Assembly: GCA_945905925.1 (NCBI GenBank) | Contig: CAMDQN010000027.1 | Span: 1-55,645 of the forward strand | Reading direction: 5' to 3' | Length of the DNA stretch: 55,645 bases | From: Singulisphaera sp. GP187 | Lineage (GTDB): Bacteria > Planctomycetota > Planctomycetia > Gemmatales > Gemmataceae | Part shown: one piece after another, positions 26,959 through 42,807 of the stretch | Position numbering within the stretch: position 1 is the first letter of the stretch | Layout: each line of letters begins with the position of its first letter | Notes under the pieces: model-generated | Database searches by the model: none | The model's input: only the letters and a program-made list of their open reading frames with translations | What the model was told of the DNA's origin: nothing | Program-made: the position numbers and the translations under genes

Positions 26959-28022
26959 GCCGTTCCCGCATTACTGTCGTCCTCTCGCAGGCACCCGGAA
27001 AGCACCCCGCGAAGCGCGCGCTCGAAGAAAGTATTGTCGCGGCGTTACTGCTCGACCCGGAACTGGAAGTCTCGGTCGTGCCCAACCTCTACGATCTCGG
27101 ACCCGACCACACCGGACGTCTATTCCTCGGCGCGGTCAAGGGGGACATGATCGTGCTCTCGTGGATCTACCCGCGCGCCGCGTTCTGGCTACTCGACCGC
27201 AACGGCATCAAGGGGCACTTCGGCGAAACCCAATTGAAGCCTCCAGCGGACGACGAGGAAGAGGACGGTGCGGACGCCGACACACCCGTCGAGAAGCCCG
27301 AAGCGATTGGGCCGGCGGGCGTGATTCCCGACCGACACATTTTCACGCTCGACCTGCGCGACTCCAACAAGCACGAGGCTTACGTTGCCGAGATTAATCG
27401 CATTTCCGCAGAGTGCCGCGACCGGCGTGACCTGAAGGCGCGCGAAAAGGCAGTGAACAGCCCCGCGATCATCCAACTGGGGTTGTCGCTCCGGGATGAA
27501 CAGGGGGCTGACGCCCCCCGCTCGCCAATCGCGATGGGGGCGTTCACGCCGGAGGCGATGCTCGCGCCCGCCGGTCGCCGGTGGTACCCGGTGATCGACT
27601 ACAACCGCTGCACGAACTGCCTCGAATGCCTCGACTTCTGCCTCTTCGGGGTCTACGGCGTCGATTCGATTGAGCGCATCCTGGTCGAGAACCAGGATCA
27701 GTGCAAGAAAGGCTGTCCCGCGTGCAGTCGCGTGTGCCCGCAGCAGGCGATCATCTTCCCTGAATACAAGTCGCCCGCAATCGCGGGAGCGGAAACGGGC
27801 ATCGTCGGCGGGTTGAAGATCGACCTGAGCCGGTTGTTCGGTGGCGACGTGGGCGACGCGATTTCCGCCGCCGTGAGCGAGCGCGACCGCGAACTCCTGA
27901 ACGATGGACGCGAAGCGGTCGGCATGGCCGTGGGCATCCCGAAGCGCCAGACCGACAAACCACAGGGCCCGAAGGACGATCTCGATAGACTCGTGGACGA
28001 CCTCGATAACTTGGGGTTGTGA
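26955..28022 (+). CDS. 4Fe-4S ferredoxin-domain protein
   Basis: This 355-residue protein is co-translated with the NYN protein (ATGA overlap). Residues about 216-275 carry a two-cluster ferredoxin domain, CTNCLECLDFC and CKKGCPACSRVCP, with an insertion between the clusters. The first 200 residues resemble no family I can name. They contain a hydrophobic segment, LSWIYPRAAFWLLDRNGI, and a stretch rich in acidic residues. The C-terminus is charged. A palindromic repeat unit lies in frame just before the cluster domain (27495-27526). Its role is unknown; electron transfer is likely. Pairing with a putative RNase is unusual. Confidence 0.75.
   Translation: MSRSRITVVLSQAPGKHPAKRALEESIVAALLLDPELEVSVVPNLYDLGPDHTGRLFLGAVKGDMIVLSWIYPRAAFWLLDRNGIKGHFGETQLKPPADDEEEDGADADTPVEKPEAIGPAGVIPDRHIFTLDLRDSNKHEAYVAEINRISAECRDRRDLKAREKAVNSPAIIQLGLSLRDEQGADAPRSPIAMGAFTPEAMLAPAGRRWYPVIDYNRCTNCLECLDFCLFGVYGVDSIERILVENQDQCKKGCPACSRVCPQQAIIFPEYKSPAIAGAETGIVGGLKIDLSRLFGGDVGDAISAAVSERDRELLNDGREAVGMAVGIPKRQTDKPQGPKDDLDRLVDDLDNLGL
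27495..27526. repeat. In-frame copy of the GGGGGCTTACGCCCCC repeat
   Basis: The 26 bases 27501-27526 match the right arm of the element at 30853-30886 with one difference (CTGACG for CTTACG). They form a small hairpin, GGGGGC/GCCCCC. They encode about ten residues (DEQGADAPRS) within the ferredoxin gene without a frameshift. Confidence 0.75.
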
Positions 28023-28042
28023 TCTGATTTCTGGTGACGCTT

Positions 28043-28981
28043 ATGGCGCTGCTTAAGCGATTCTCCGACGCCCTCCGCGCGGTATTCGGGTCGAACGCCG
28101 CTGCGGCTCCGTCCGTGGCGAAGCGCGCTGCCCGGCTCGAACAGCGGATCACGCGCCTCGTGGACGAAATCCCCGCGATGCCTATGACTGCCGCCCGCGC
28201 GATCACCTTGATGGAAGACCCAGACGTTCTGCTGGTCGATATCGCAAACCTGATCCAGGAAGACGCGGCGCTCGCGACCGCGTTGTTACGCATGGCGAAC
28301 AGTGCACTTTTCGCCGGCGGTTCGCCGGTCCTGCGCCTCGATCAGGCGGTGGTTCGGCTAGGGCTGTGGACGTCGAAGCAGCTCGTCACCGCGGTCGGGA
28401 TGCGGGGCATGCTTCGCGGGAGGTCCAAAGAAACCGAGGCCGACCGCCAGCAACTCTGGCACCACGGGTTCGTCACTGCGTCCATCTGTTCTCAACTCAA
28501 CCGCACCAACCGACTCGGCTTCAAGGGGGAGGAGTATTCGGCGGGCCTGTTGCACGACCTCGGCCGCTTGCTCATTGCCCTGGCCGACCCGGACTGCATA
28601 GCGATGGCAGATCTCATGGACTTCCACGAAGAGGGCGACGTGCTGGCCCGCGAGCGCACCGCGATCGGGGCCGATCACTGTGGGCTGGGCGCCTGGTTCG
28701 CCGAACTGAGTACTCTGCCAGCGGAACTGGTCGAAGTGATCCGGCACCACCACGCCCCTAACACCTCGCGCCTCTGCGCGCTCGTCGCTTCGAGCGACCA
28801 CATGGCCAACCATTTACACCGTGGCGAGAGTGCCGAGAGCTACGCCCCGCTGACAAACCCCGGACTCTCGGCGTTGTGTAAGGGTTGGGCCGCGGGGCGC
28901 CGTGACGCCCTCTTCGCATCGTTGCCCGAAGTCATGCGAACCGCGGTCGCCGCCGCAGAACAAGACCTCGGCGCGATCTGA
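28043..28981 (+). CDS. HDOD-domain protein
   Basis: This 312-residue protein matches the HDOD domain, a catalytically inactive relative of HD phosphohydrolases used in bacterial signalling. Seen are IPAMPMTAARAITLMEDPDV, LIQEDAALATALLRMANSALF, AVVRLGLWTSKQLVTAVG, GLLHDLGRLL and IRHHHAPNTS near the end. No other domain is fused to it. The ATG at 28043 is preferred to a GTG three codons upstream; neither has a strong ribosome site. It follows the ferredoxin gene by 20 bases, so it may be in the same operon. Partners and signal are unknown. Confidence 0.85.
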   Translation: MALLKRFSDALRAVFGSNAAAAPSVAKRAARLEQRITRLVDEIPAMPMTAARAITLMEDPDVLLVDIANLIQEDAALATALLRMANSALFAGGSPVLRLDQAVVRLGLWTSKQLVTAVGMRGMLRGRSKETEADRQQLWHHGFVTASICSQLNRTNRLGFKGEEYSAGLLHDLGRLLIALADPDCIAMADLMDFHEEGDVLARERTAIGADHCGLGAWFAELSTLPAELVEVIRHHHAPNTSRLCALVASSDHMANHLHRGESAESYAPLTNPGLSALCKGWAAGRRDALFASLPEVMRTAVAAAEQDLGAI

Positions 28982-28997
28982 TTCTTCATCGTCCTCA

Positions 28998-29138
28998 TCA
29001 CGCGAGTTTGCTGCCCGCGAGCAATTCCGGCATGAACAGCACATGCCCAGCCTCGAGCGCATCGGTGATAACGCCCTGCTCCGCCGCACGGAGACTGCTG
29101 TCCCATGCGGTCACGTGGCTCGGATGAATCGCGGACAT
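28998..29138 (-). pseudogene. Short N-terminal gene remnant, possibly Kdo-hydroxylase-like
   Basis: A 46-codon reading frame, beginning MSAIHPSHVTAW, includes ITDALEAGHVLFMPEL. That phrase resembles the N-terminus of Kdo-hydroxylase-type iron/2-oxoglutarate oxygenases (LE.G.VL.FP.L). It stops right after the conserved phrase, and nothing matching the catalytic part follows. It is most likely a stump left by a deletion. The family assignment is from memory of the pattern and is weak. Otherwise the stretch 28982-29221 holds nothing I can identify. Confidence 0.3.
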
Positions 29139-29221
29139 CGGGGGCGTCTTCGTCGGCCGGGGACGCTCAGATCCTACAATCGACGCAGTTAGCCCGCGTG
29201 CTCGAATCAAACGGACGCGAC

Positions 29222-31069
29222 ATGATCCCCGCAGACCGCATGAAGAGCGCGTATCTCGTCGCTCGCGACGCGCTCCTCGCTGAGCGCGTGCCTGAGGGTC
29301 ACTGGGTCGGCGAGCTTTCCACCTCCGCACTCTCGACTGCGACCGCGGTGATGGCTCTTCATCTGGTGAACCCGATCGAGCACCGCGAGCGCATCGACGC
29401 CGGAACGCGCTGGCTAGCGGACCACCAGAACGAGGACGGCGGGTGGGGCGACACGGTCAAGAGCCTCTCGAACATCTCGACAACGATGCTCTGCCGCGCG
29501 GCGTTCAAACTGGTCGGCGAGAAGGAGCACGACGAAACAATTCGGAGAGTGGAAGCCTTCATCACACTGCAGGCGGGCGCGATCCCGGCGCGCCGGGCCG
29601 CGGCGATCCGCGCGCGGTACGGCAAGGATCACACGTTCTCGGTTCCGATCCTGATGACTTGCGCAATCGCAAAGATGGTTCCCTGGGAAGAAGTCCCGCG
29701 ACTGCCGTTCGAGGCCGCGTACCTTCCTCAAAGTTGGTATCGCTTCGCGCGTATGCCGGTGGTGAGCTACGCGCTGCCCGCACTCATCGCGATCGGGCAA
29801 TGCATCCACAATCACCGGCGTTCGCGCAACCCGATTCGCAACGCGGTGCGGCGGTTCGTTCGCGGGCGCACGCTGAGGGTACTTCGGCGCATCCAACCGA
29901 CAACCGGCGGCTACCTCGAAGCAACGCCGCTCACGAGTTTCGTCGTGATGGCGCTGGCGAGTATCCGCCGCCGGCGCTCGGTCGCAGAAACGCAAGTGAT
30001 CGACGAAGGCGTACGGTTCATCGTGAGTTCGGTGCGCCCTGATGGAAGTTGGCCGATCGACACGAACCTCGCGACGTGGGTAACAACTCTCAGCGTGAAC
30101 GCCCTCGCAGCCGCGAACGATCTCGGCGCGCTCAACTCGAAGGAACAGATTCTCGCGTGGCTGTTGAGGCAGCAATACAAGGAGCGTCACCCGTACACGG
30201 GCGCCGACCCCGGCGGTTGGGCGTGGACCGACCTCGCGGGCGGCGTCCCCGATTGCGACGACACGCCGGGGGCGATGTTGGCAGTCCGCGTGCTGCGGGC
30301 GAAGAAAATAGCCACCGACCGCACGGCCCTAGACGAAGCAGTCTCCCAAACCCTCCGAGGGGAGGTGGAAGGAGGCTTGGCGCTGAAGTGGATCTGGGGG
30401 CTGCAAAACCGTGACGGGGGCTTTCCCACTTTCTGTCGCGGTTGGGGCACCCTCCCGTTTGACCGTAGCGGTGCGGATCTCACCGCGCACGCGCTTCGTG
30501 CGATCGGAGCCGATTACACGGGCCTGTTGTACCTCGGGAAGGAACAGCGGCCGGATGGCTCGTGGCTTCCACTGTGGTTCGGGAACCAGCACGCGCCGGA
30601 CGACATCAACCCCGTGTACGGCACCGCGCGTGTGCTGGCCGCGTACCGCGATCTGGGGATGAAGGATTCACCGGAGTGCGTTCGCGGGGTGGCTTACCTG
30701 CTGTCCGTGCAGAACGCCGACGGCGGATGGGGTGGCGCGAAGGATTGCCCTTCGAGCGTGGAAGAGACGGCGCTCGCGGTGGAGGTACTCATCGATTTGG
30801 CGAGCGGGGGGCGTAAGTCCCCCGATGAACCTCAACACGAATTGAACGTGGCAGGTTCATCAGGGGGCTTACGCCCCCCGCTCGCCTCGGAGGTTGAACG
30901 AGGAATCGCGTGGCTCGTGGAGGCCGTCGAATCGGGCCGGTTCCGCGACCCTAGCCCCATCGGGTTCTACTTCGCGAAACTCTGGTACTTCGAGAAACTG
31001 TACCCGCTCATCTTCACGGTCGCGGCGCTCGGACGCGCCCGCTTCGCGACTTCGTCTACCAACGAGTAA
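29222..31069 (+). CDS. Squalene-hopene cyclase-like protein
   Basis: About 615 residues belong to the prenyltransferase/squalene cyclase alpha-alpha barrel superfamily. QW-type repeats recur: QNEDGGWGDTV, QNRDGGFPTF, RPDGSWLPLWFG and QNADGGWGGA. The class II cyclase acid motif is present as DCDDT at Asp344-Asp347, in GGVPDCDDTPGAM. It could therefore cyclise a polyprene such as squalene, as in hopanoid or sterol-related pathways, although no other such genes are near. The ATG at 29222 is chosen; an upstream extension looks non-coding. Residues about 527-556 come from an inserted hairpin repeat and should be absent from relatives. Confidence 0.8.
   Translation: MIPADRMKSAYLVARDALLAERVPEGHWVGELSTSALSTATAVMALHLVNPIEHRERIDAGTRWLADHQNEDGGWGDTVKSLSNISTTMLCRAAFKLVGEKEHDETIRRVEAFITLQAGAIPARRAAAIRARYGKDHTFSVPILMTCAIAKMVPWEEVPRLPFEAAYLPQSWYRFARMPVVSYALPALIAIGQCIHNHRRSRNPIRNAVRRFVRGRTLRVLRRIQPTTGGYLEATPLTSFVVMALASIRRRRSVAETQVIDEGVRFIVSSVRPDGSWPIDTNLATWVTTLSVNALAAANDLGALNSKEQILAWLLRQQYKERHPYTGADPGGWAWTDLAGGVPDCDDTPGAMLAVRVLRAKKIATDRTALDEAVSQTLRGEVEGGLALKWIWGLQNRDGGFPTFCRGWGTLPFDRSGADLTAHALRAIGADYTGLLYLGKEQRPDGSWLPLWFGNQHAPDDINPVYGTARVLAAYRDLGMKDSPECVRGVAYLLSVQNADGGWGGAKDCPSSVEETALAVEVLIDLASGGRKSPDEPQHELNVAGSSGGLRPPLASEVERGIAWLVEAVESGRFRDPSPIGFYFAKLWYFEKLYPLIFTVAALGRARFATSSTNE
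30799..30886. repeat. 34-bp inverted repeat inserted in the cyclase gene
   Basis: Arms 30799-30832 and 30853-30886 (GGCGAGCGGGGGGCGTAAG and onward) pair with two mismatches around a 20-base loop. The element is read through in frame as about 30 residues containing GGRKSPDEP and GGLRPP. Partial copies lie at 27495-27526 in the ferredoxin gene and at 33169-33190 in uvrA. Confidence 0.9.
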
Positions 31070-31159
31070 TCGTCGCGTGTATAGTAGTCGTTTGTACCAT
31101 TCTCTCCGCTCGCCCCGCCGACCAACTCGCGCGCAAGAACTCAGGAGGAGTCTCAGGGC

Positions 31160-38233
<7,074 letters not shown>

Positions 38234-38236
38234 CGG

Positions 38237-38318
38237 GTCTCAAGTCAACAAGTCTCAAGTCAAAGACCTTCGCTGCTGTGGACTTCGACATGAGACTTGA
38301 GACTTGTTGACTTGAGAC
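38237..38318. repeat. 25-bp perfect inverted repeat, TCTCAAGTC family
   Basis: Arms 38237-38261 and 38294-38318 are exact complements around 32 bases. They fill the gap between uvrA (stop 38233) and the convergent hydrolase gene (stop 38325). The repeat unit is the same as in the element at 681-767, in the same kind of site. Confidence 0.9.
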
Positions 38319-38324
38319 TCCTCT

Positions 38325-40841
38325 TTAAGGAATGTTGTTGAACTCCAGTTTGTTCAAGAACAGCATTCGGCGGTCGCCACGCTCAAAGTAGTCTTCCAAC
38401 AACACTTCCAGGCTCGGCTCGATCAACTTCGGTTTGAGCCACCCCTGCGGCACGCTCGTGTTGATCTGCACCTTCACCGGCTTCGTCCAGTCGATCATGT
38501 CCGAACTCAGCCACACGGTCAGTTGTTTCACCCGCTCGCACTTTATTTCCACCAAGTTGCTGCCTCGCACGTCGCCCTGCAACGTCGCGGGGACGATCGC
38601 GCCGCCGGACTTTCCCGTCACGACCTTGTCAGCTTGCAGCCAGTAGAACCGGTTGTCCGAATCGCGGAGCATCATCCACGGCTGGCGGTAGTTGCCCAGC
38701 GCGAGCGTCGCGGTGCCGTTGACACGCGTCTTGCGGTTCATCCAGTCGAAGATGACCGGCGTTTCGGCCCCATACCACTCGATCCCACGACCCTTGTAAA
38801 TAGCCATCACCGCCGGGAACCCCTGCGGCGCCCACTTCAGGAACATCTCCCTGAGGTTGGAAACCGAGTCGCCCACGAGTTCCCCGGTCACGATGTAGAA
38901 CGGGAGCTTCTGCGCGTTGCGCCAGTACTCGATGAAATGGCCACGCCACTTCGGGGTCGGCGCCATCGGGACCACGCCCGCGAACAGGTCCGGGTGCGAC
39001 ATGCCCACATCCATCGCCATGTTCGCGCCGTCACCGACGCCGCACAGGAACACGCGGTCGTTGTCCACCGTGAAGTGCCTTACCGCGTCGCGCAGCGCCG
39101 CGGTAACGTAAACGTGGTCCTCGCCTTTCCACTGCCAGCCGCCCTTCGCGAACGGTCCGTTCCACTGCGGCGCGATCACGATGTAACCGTTCTTCTCCGA
39201 CTCGGTCATGAGCGGACCCAAAATCTCCTCGGCATCGAGTCCGGCGTGCGTGAGAGCGATCAGAACCGGGTACGCGCGGCCGTGGTGGTACTCGGGCGGG
39301 AGTTTCACGAGGTATTCGATCCCGCCCACATGCCCGGCGACCGGGCCGGTGGTTCGTCGGTACACGCCTCCCGGTACGCCCTTCCCCATCTCGGCCGGTT
39401 TGCCGGTGCGTTTGTTGAGGTCTTCGGGATCAACAGGCGGCAACATCGAGATGATCTGCGCGAGTTGGTCGATCCCGAACGCGGTCTTCTTGAACTGGCC
39501 GAGGAGTTCGTTGCGCACGTTCGCCGATTCGCTTTTCTGGTACGCGAGAACCGCGTCGCGTGCCGCCCACACCTTCAACGCTGCTTCGACGTCCGGGGTC
39601 GCGCCGTTCCTGCCCATCGCCCACCCGCTGATGGCGGTCGCAATCAGTTCGTCGGGCTTCTTGGTCGGTTCCTTGTCGGCCGCGCGCTCGCGCTCGGCCT
39701 GGGTCGCGAGCGTGACGAAGGTCTCGATGCGGATCGCGGAGTCCGGGTGCAGCTCCGCGAACACCTGTCCCGCGGCAGCCGCGAGCGCCTGCGATTGCGG
39801 CGGCTGGTTATCCGGGCGCTTCCAGGTGGCACTTGCCAGACCGCCGCCACCCGCGATGAGCGGGTTAAGCGCGCGCCGGCCGCTCACGGTATCGATCAGC
39901 CCGCCGAGCATCCGGCGGGCGGTGTCGTGGCGTTCCTGCGCCGTCTTCAGGTCGGCCCCGACCTTCGCGGCCCGCGCCACCTCTTTGGGTTCCGCGTTCT
40001 TTTCAGGGAAGATCGCGAGCAGTTCCGCCGCGTAAATGTACCGCCCGGCCCGCAGCGCGACCTCCGCCTCGCGGACGACGAGTTCTGCCGTAGCTTGGTC
40101 GATCTCCTTCGTGATCTTCTCGTGCGCTTCCTTCGCGTCCTTCGCAAACTCGCCCGTAAAGTCGCGTTTGAGGCGCTCCATCTCGTCCTTCGCGAACTGC
40201 AGCCACCCCGCGTCGAGCATAAACTTCGCGATCCCGATCCGCCTCAGCGGTACGCACTTGCCATCGGGTTCGGCCAGCTCGGGGTGCATGACCAGGAGTT
40301 TGCGCACCGACTTCGGATCCCACTCGGAGGTGCGATACGTGAGGCGCCACAGGTGCGTCCCGGAGACGAGGTAGACGAAGTACGGATCGAGGTGGGTGAT
40401 CTGCTGGTCGATCTGTTGGTTGGCACCGACAGTCGCCTTCGCATCGATCGTTCGGATCCACTTCGAGTTGAAGTCGCTGACTTTTGAAGTCGCCGCGAGT
40501 CCGGCGAGCGGGAGGTTCGACCTCCGCCCCTGGAACGGCATTGTGTACGCCTTGAATTCGGGCCGGAGTTTCGTGTCGGGAGAAATGGCGCCGAGCTGCT
40601 TCCCATGAGTGCTGAAGACCGTCACCTTCGGCCCCTCGTCGATCATGTCGAGACCATTCGCCTTGACGATCCGGATCGAGGTGCCGGTAGACTTGTCGAA
40701 AACCATCTCCGATTCTTTATGCACGTTGCCCTGGATCACGAACCCGTCCTTGAGAATCACCACGTCCGCGGCGGACACGACCGCGGCGCAACTGGCAAGG
40801 AGGACCAGCGCGAGTGCCGGGCGTGAGTGGCGTGCGGTCAT
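38325..40841 (-). CDS. Secreted alpha/beta-hydrolase-like protein lacking its nucleophile
   Basis: This 838-residue exported protein has a signal peptide of about 24 residues. The first part (25-500) is unassigned, with an SLA1-like or beta-rich start (VVILKDGFVIQGNV) and helical repeats. About 510-730 match the alpha/beta hydrolase fold of feruloyl-esterase or PHB-depolymerase type (HHGRAYPVLIALTHAG, YVTAALRDAVRHF, DRVFLCGVGDGANMA, HPDLFAGVVPMAP). The nucleophile-elbow serine (G-x-S-x-G) is replaced by Gly603 (CGVGDGAN), so ordinary serine-esterase activity is not expected. The ATG has GGAG upstream. It may be a binding protein. Confidence 0.7.
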   Translation of the reverse strand: MTARHSRPALALVLLASCAAVVSAADVVILKDGFVIQGNVHKESEMVFDKSTGTSIRIVKANGLDMIDEGPKVTVFSTHGKQLGAISPDTKLRPEFKAYTMPFQGRRSNLPLAGLAATSKVSDFNSKWIRTIDAKATVGANQQIDQQITHLDPYFVYLVSGTHLWRLTYRTSEWDPKSVRKLLVMHPELAEPDGKCVPLRRIGIAKFMLDAGWLQFAKDEMERLKRDFTGEFAKDAKEAHEKITKEIDQATAELVVREAEVALRAGRYIYAAELLAIFPEKNAEPKEVARAAKVGADLKTAQERHDTARRMLGGLIDTVSGRRALNPLIAGGGGLASATWKRPDNQPPQSQALAAAAGQVFAELHPDSAIRIETFVTLATQAERERAADKEPTKKPDELIATAISGWAMGRNGATPDVEAALKVWAARDAVLAYQKSESANVRNELLGQFKKTAFGIDQLAQIISMLPPVDPEDLNKRTGKPAEMGKGVPGGVYRRTTGPVAGHVGGIEYLVKLPPEYHHGRAYPVLIALTHAGLDAEEILGPLMTESEKNGYIVIAPQWNGPFAKGGWQWKGEDHVYVTAALRDAVRHFTVDNDRVFLCGVGDGANMAMDVGMSHPDLFAGVVPMAPTPKWRGHFIEYWRNAQKLPFYIVTGELVGDSVSNLREMFLKWAPQGFPAVMAIYKGRGIEWYGAETPVIFDWMNRKTRVNGTATLALGNYRQPWMMLRDSDNRFYWLQADKVVTGKSGGAIVPATLQGDVRGSNLVEIKCERVKQLTVWLSSDMIDWTKPVKVQINTSVPQGWLKPKLIEPSLEVLLEDYFERGDRRMLFLNKLEFNNIP

Positions 40842-40946
40842 CGGGTTGCTCCGAGTCGGTGTTCGCAGGGCGTAACACTCATTCTTCCTGGGATGAGCGC
40901 CCCGATCAAGCTCTGAGCTGGATTCGTGCCCAGACCGTCGGGCGAT

Positions 40947-40955
40947 TGGTATACT
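40947..40955 (+). promoter_or_regulatory. Extended -10 element
   Basis: TGGTATACT fits an extended -10 box, 48 bases before the zinc-ribbon gene at 41003. No good -35 box is seen. The divergent gap 40842-41002 holds no other clear signal. Confidence 0.4.
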
Positions 40956-41002
40956 GCTGCTAAACGTTGTTAGCCCCGCCCTCGTTGGCCGGAGACCTCG
41001 GA

Positions 41003-41650
41003 ATGCCCATCCGGTTCCGCTGTACGTACTGCAACCGGCTTCTCGGGATCGCGACCCGCAAGGCCGGGACCGAAACGATCTGCCCGCACTGCAGTTACAC
41101 CATCACGGTGCCCGTCCCCACGGACGACGACTCGAAAACCGAGCGTGTCAACCTGGACGACGTGGAAGAAATGCTCGGGAACCTGGCGACCGAGCGCATC
41201 GTGGAACCAGCGACCAACGGCCAACCGGCCGCGACCGCTGACCCGCCCGCGCGCCCGGCCGAGCCACCGCGCACGGAACTGCCAAAGGCCGTTCCACCAC
41301 CGGTCCCCAAAACCGCACCGCCGCCTGTTCCGAAGGGAGTCCCGAAACCCGCTGCGTCCGCGCTGAACCTGTCGCCAGATGCAAACCCACACACCGCGCC
41401 GAAAGTGACCCCGAACCCGGACGATCCGCCGCTCTTCGAGGGCAACGTGGACGAGCTCCTCGGCCGTACTGTTTCCCCCGCCGAAGACGACCGGGCGAAA
41501 CCCCCGCCAACGTCGGGACAGGACGCGATGGGTCTCGGCGAGCCGCCCCGAATGCTCGTCATCAGTGCCCAGAAGGCGACACTGCTCATGGGTGCGGTGG
41601 TCGTGTTGCTCGGCCTCGCGTTCGCCGCGGGCTTCTTTCTGGCGAAGTAG
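41003..41650 (+). CDS. Zinc-ribbon protein with C-terminal membrane anchor
   Basis: These 215 residues start with a short zinc ribbon, Cys7/Cys10 and Cys27/Cys30 (RFRCTYCNRLLGIATRKAG, then CPHC), a type frequent in planctomycetes. A long Pro/Ala-rich, probably disordered stretch follows (about 60-185). The protein ends in a single hydrophobic helix (LLMGAVVVLLGLAFAAGFFLAK), so it is probably tail-anchored with the ribbon in the cytoplasm. The ATG at 41003 has GGAG eight bases upstream. The function is unknown. It could also be a divergently expressed partner of the hydrolase-like gene. Confidence 0.65.
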   Translation: MPIRFRCTYCNRLLGIATRKAGTETICPHCSYTITVPVPTDDDSKTERVNLDDVEEMLGNLATERIVEPATNGQPAATADPPARPAEPPRTELPKAVPPPVPKTAPPPVPKGVPKPAASALNLSPDANPHTAPKVTPNPDDPPLFEGNVDELLGRTVSPAEDDRAKPPPTSGQDAMGLGEPPRMLVISAQKATLLMGAVVVLLGLAFAAGFFLAK

Positions 41651-41684
41651 GTGAGCAGTCCCCGCGAAGCGGCGAGCAAAGGGG

Positions 41685-42761
41685 TCACTTCACCTTGCGG
41701 ATGCGGTGGCTATTAGTGTCGCCGATGTAGAGGGCGCCATCCAACCCGACCGCGACCCCGTGCGGCCGACCGAGCGTGGCGGCAGTCGCGGCGCCGTTGT
41801 CACCGAGGCCCGGTGTCTTCGACTTCCCTTTTCCTGCCATAGTCGTCACGATGCCGGTTTTCGCGTCGATCTTGCGGATCGCTTCGTTCTCGGTGTCCAC
41901 TACGAACACATTGCCGTCCTTGTCGATGTCGATTTCCTTCGGGCCGTCGAAGGTCGCGTCGAGTGCTTTCCCACCGTCGCCAGTGTAGCCCTTCTTGCCT
42001 GTGCCTGCGAACCGGTCGATTGTGCCCTTCGCGAGATCGACGACCCGAACGCAGTGACCGTTGCGCTCCACGATCAGGAGCTTCCCACTCGGCGCGATCG
42101 CGACCGCGCGCGGGCCGAACAGCACCGCGTCCTTCAGTGCGCCGCCGTCGCCGGTCGTCGCACCCTTTCCATTTCCGGCGAGTGTGTCGATTTGGCCCTT
42201 CGCGAGATTGACGACACGGACGCGATGTCCAGCCACGTCCGCGATGTAGAGTTTCCCCTTACCATCGAGGCAGATGCCGTTCGGTTCGACGAGTAGCGCC
42301 TTGTCCGCGGCGCCGCCGTCGCCACCGAACCCGGACTTCCCGCCCACTCCGGCGATCGTGGTAATGGCCAGGGTCTTCGCGTCCACCTTGCGCACGCAAT
42401 AGTTGAGTCGGTCCACAATGTAGAGGTTGCCGTCAGCGTCGAGTTCGATGCCGTAGGGTTCGTTCAGGTTCGCGTCGGTCGCCTTCGCACCGTCGCCCGC
42501 GAACCCCTTTTTACCATTGCCCGCGACCGTGGAAATCACACCGGTCTTCGGGTCCACCTTGCGGATGCGGTGGTTGAATGTGTCGGAAAAGTAAAGGTTA
42601 CCGGCCTTATCGAACGCGACATCGAACGGCTGATCGAGTTTCGCCTTGTCTGCAGCGCCGCCGTCACCGGAGAAGCCCTTCTCGCCTGTGCCGACCGGCG
42701 AGGTAATCGTCGGCGCGGGATCCGCACCGATGGTAGCGAAGGCCAGAACCAGGGGCAGCAT
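41685..42761 (-). CDS. Secreted NHL-repeat beta-propeller protein
   Basis: This 358-residue protein starts with a short hydrophobic signal-like segment (MLPLVLAFATIGADPA). It consists of about six NHL repeats, recognisable as GDGGxAxxAxLxxPxxIxxDxxGNLYxxDxxNxxIRKVD and ending SHRIRKVK. NHL propellers are mostly binding platforms; no catalytic residue is evident. It lies 46 bases after the start region of pyruvate carboxylase's stop and in the same direction, so it may be transcribed with it. The partner is unknown. Confidence 0.8.
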   Translation of the reverse strand: MLPLVLAFATIGADPAPTITSPVGTGEKGFSGDGGAADKAKLDQPFDVAFDKAGNLYFSDTFNHRIRKVDPKTGVISTVAGNGKKGFAGDGAKATDANLNEPYGIELDADGNLYIVDRLNYCVRKVDAKTLAITTIAGVGGKSGFGGDGGAADKALLVEPNGICLDGKGKLYIADVAGHRVRVVNLAKGQIDTLAGNGKGATTGDGGALKDAVLFGPRAVAIAPSGKLLIVERNGHCVRVVDLAKGTIDRFAGTGKKGYTGDGGKALDATFDGPKEIDIDKDGNVFVVDTENEAIRKIDAKTGIVTTMAGKGKSKTPGLGDNGAATAATLGRPHGVAVGLDGALYIGDTNSHRIRKVK

Positions 42762-42807
42762 GTGGATTCCCCGACAGAGAGTTGCTTGCGGCCAGAGTAC
42801 AACGACG

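Noticed and set aside
30346-30376. Possible extra repeat (CCCAAACCCTCC...GGAGG...TTGG) in the squalene-cyclase-like gene
   Set aside because: Arms are short and interrupted; no second copy seen in the window.
38523-40487. 654-codon plus-strand frame opposite the hydrolase-like gene
   Set aside because: Antisense shadow; the minus-strand frame has a signal peptide, ribosome site and a known fold.
41651-41684. Weak GTGA/TCAC symmetry between the zinc-ribbon and NHL genes
   Set aside because: Paired bases are few and scattered; not a credible terminator.
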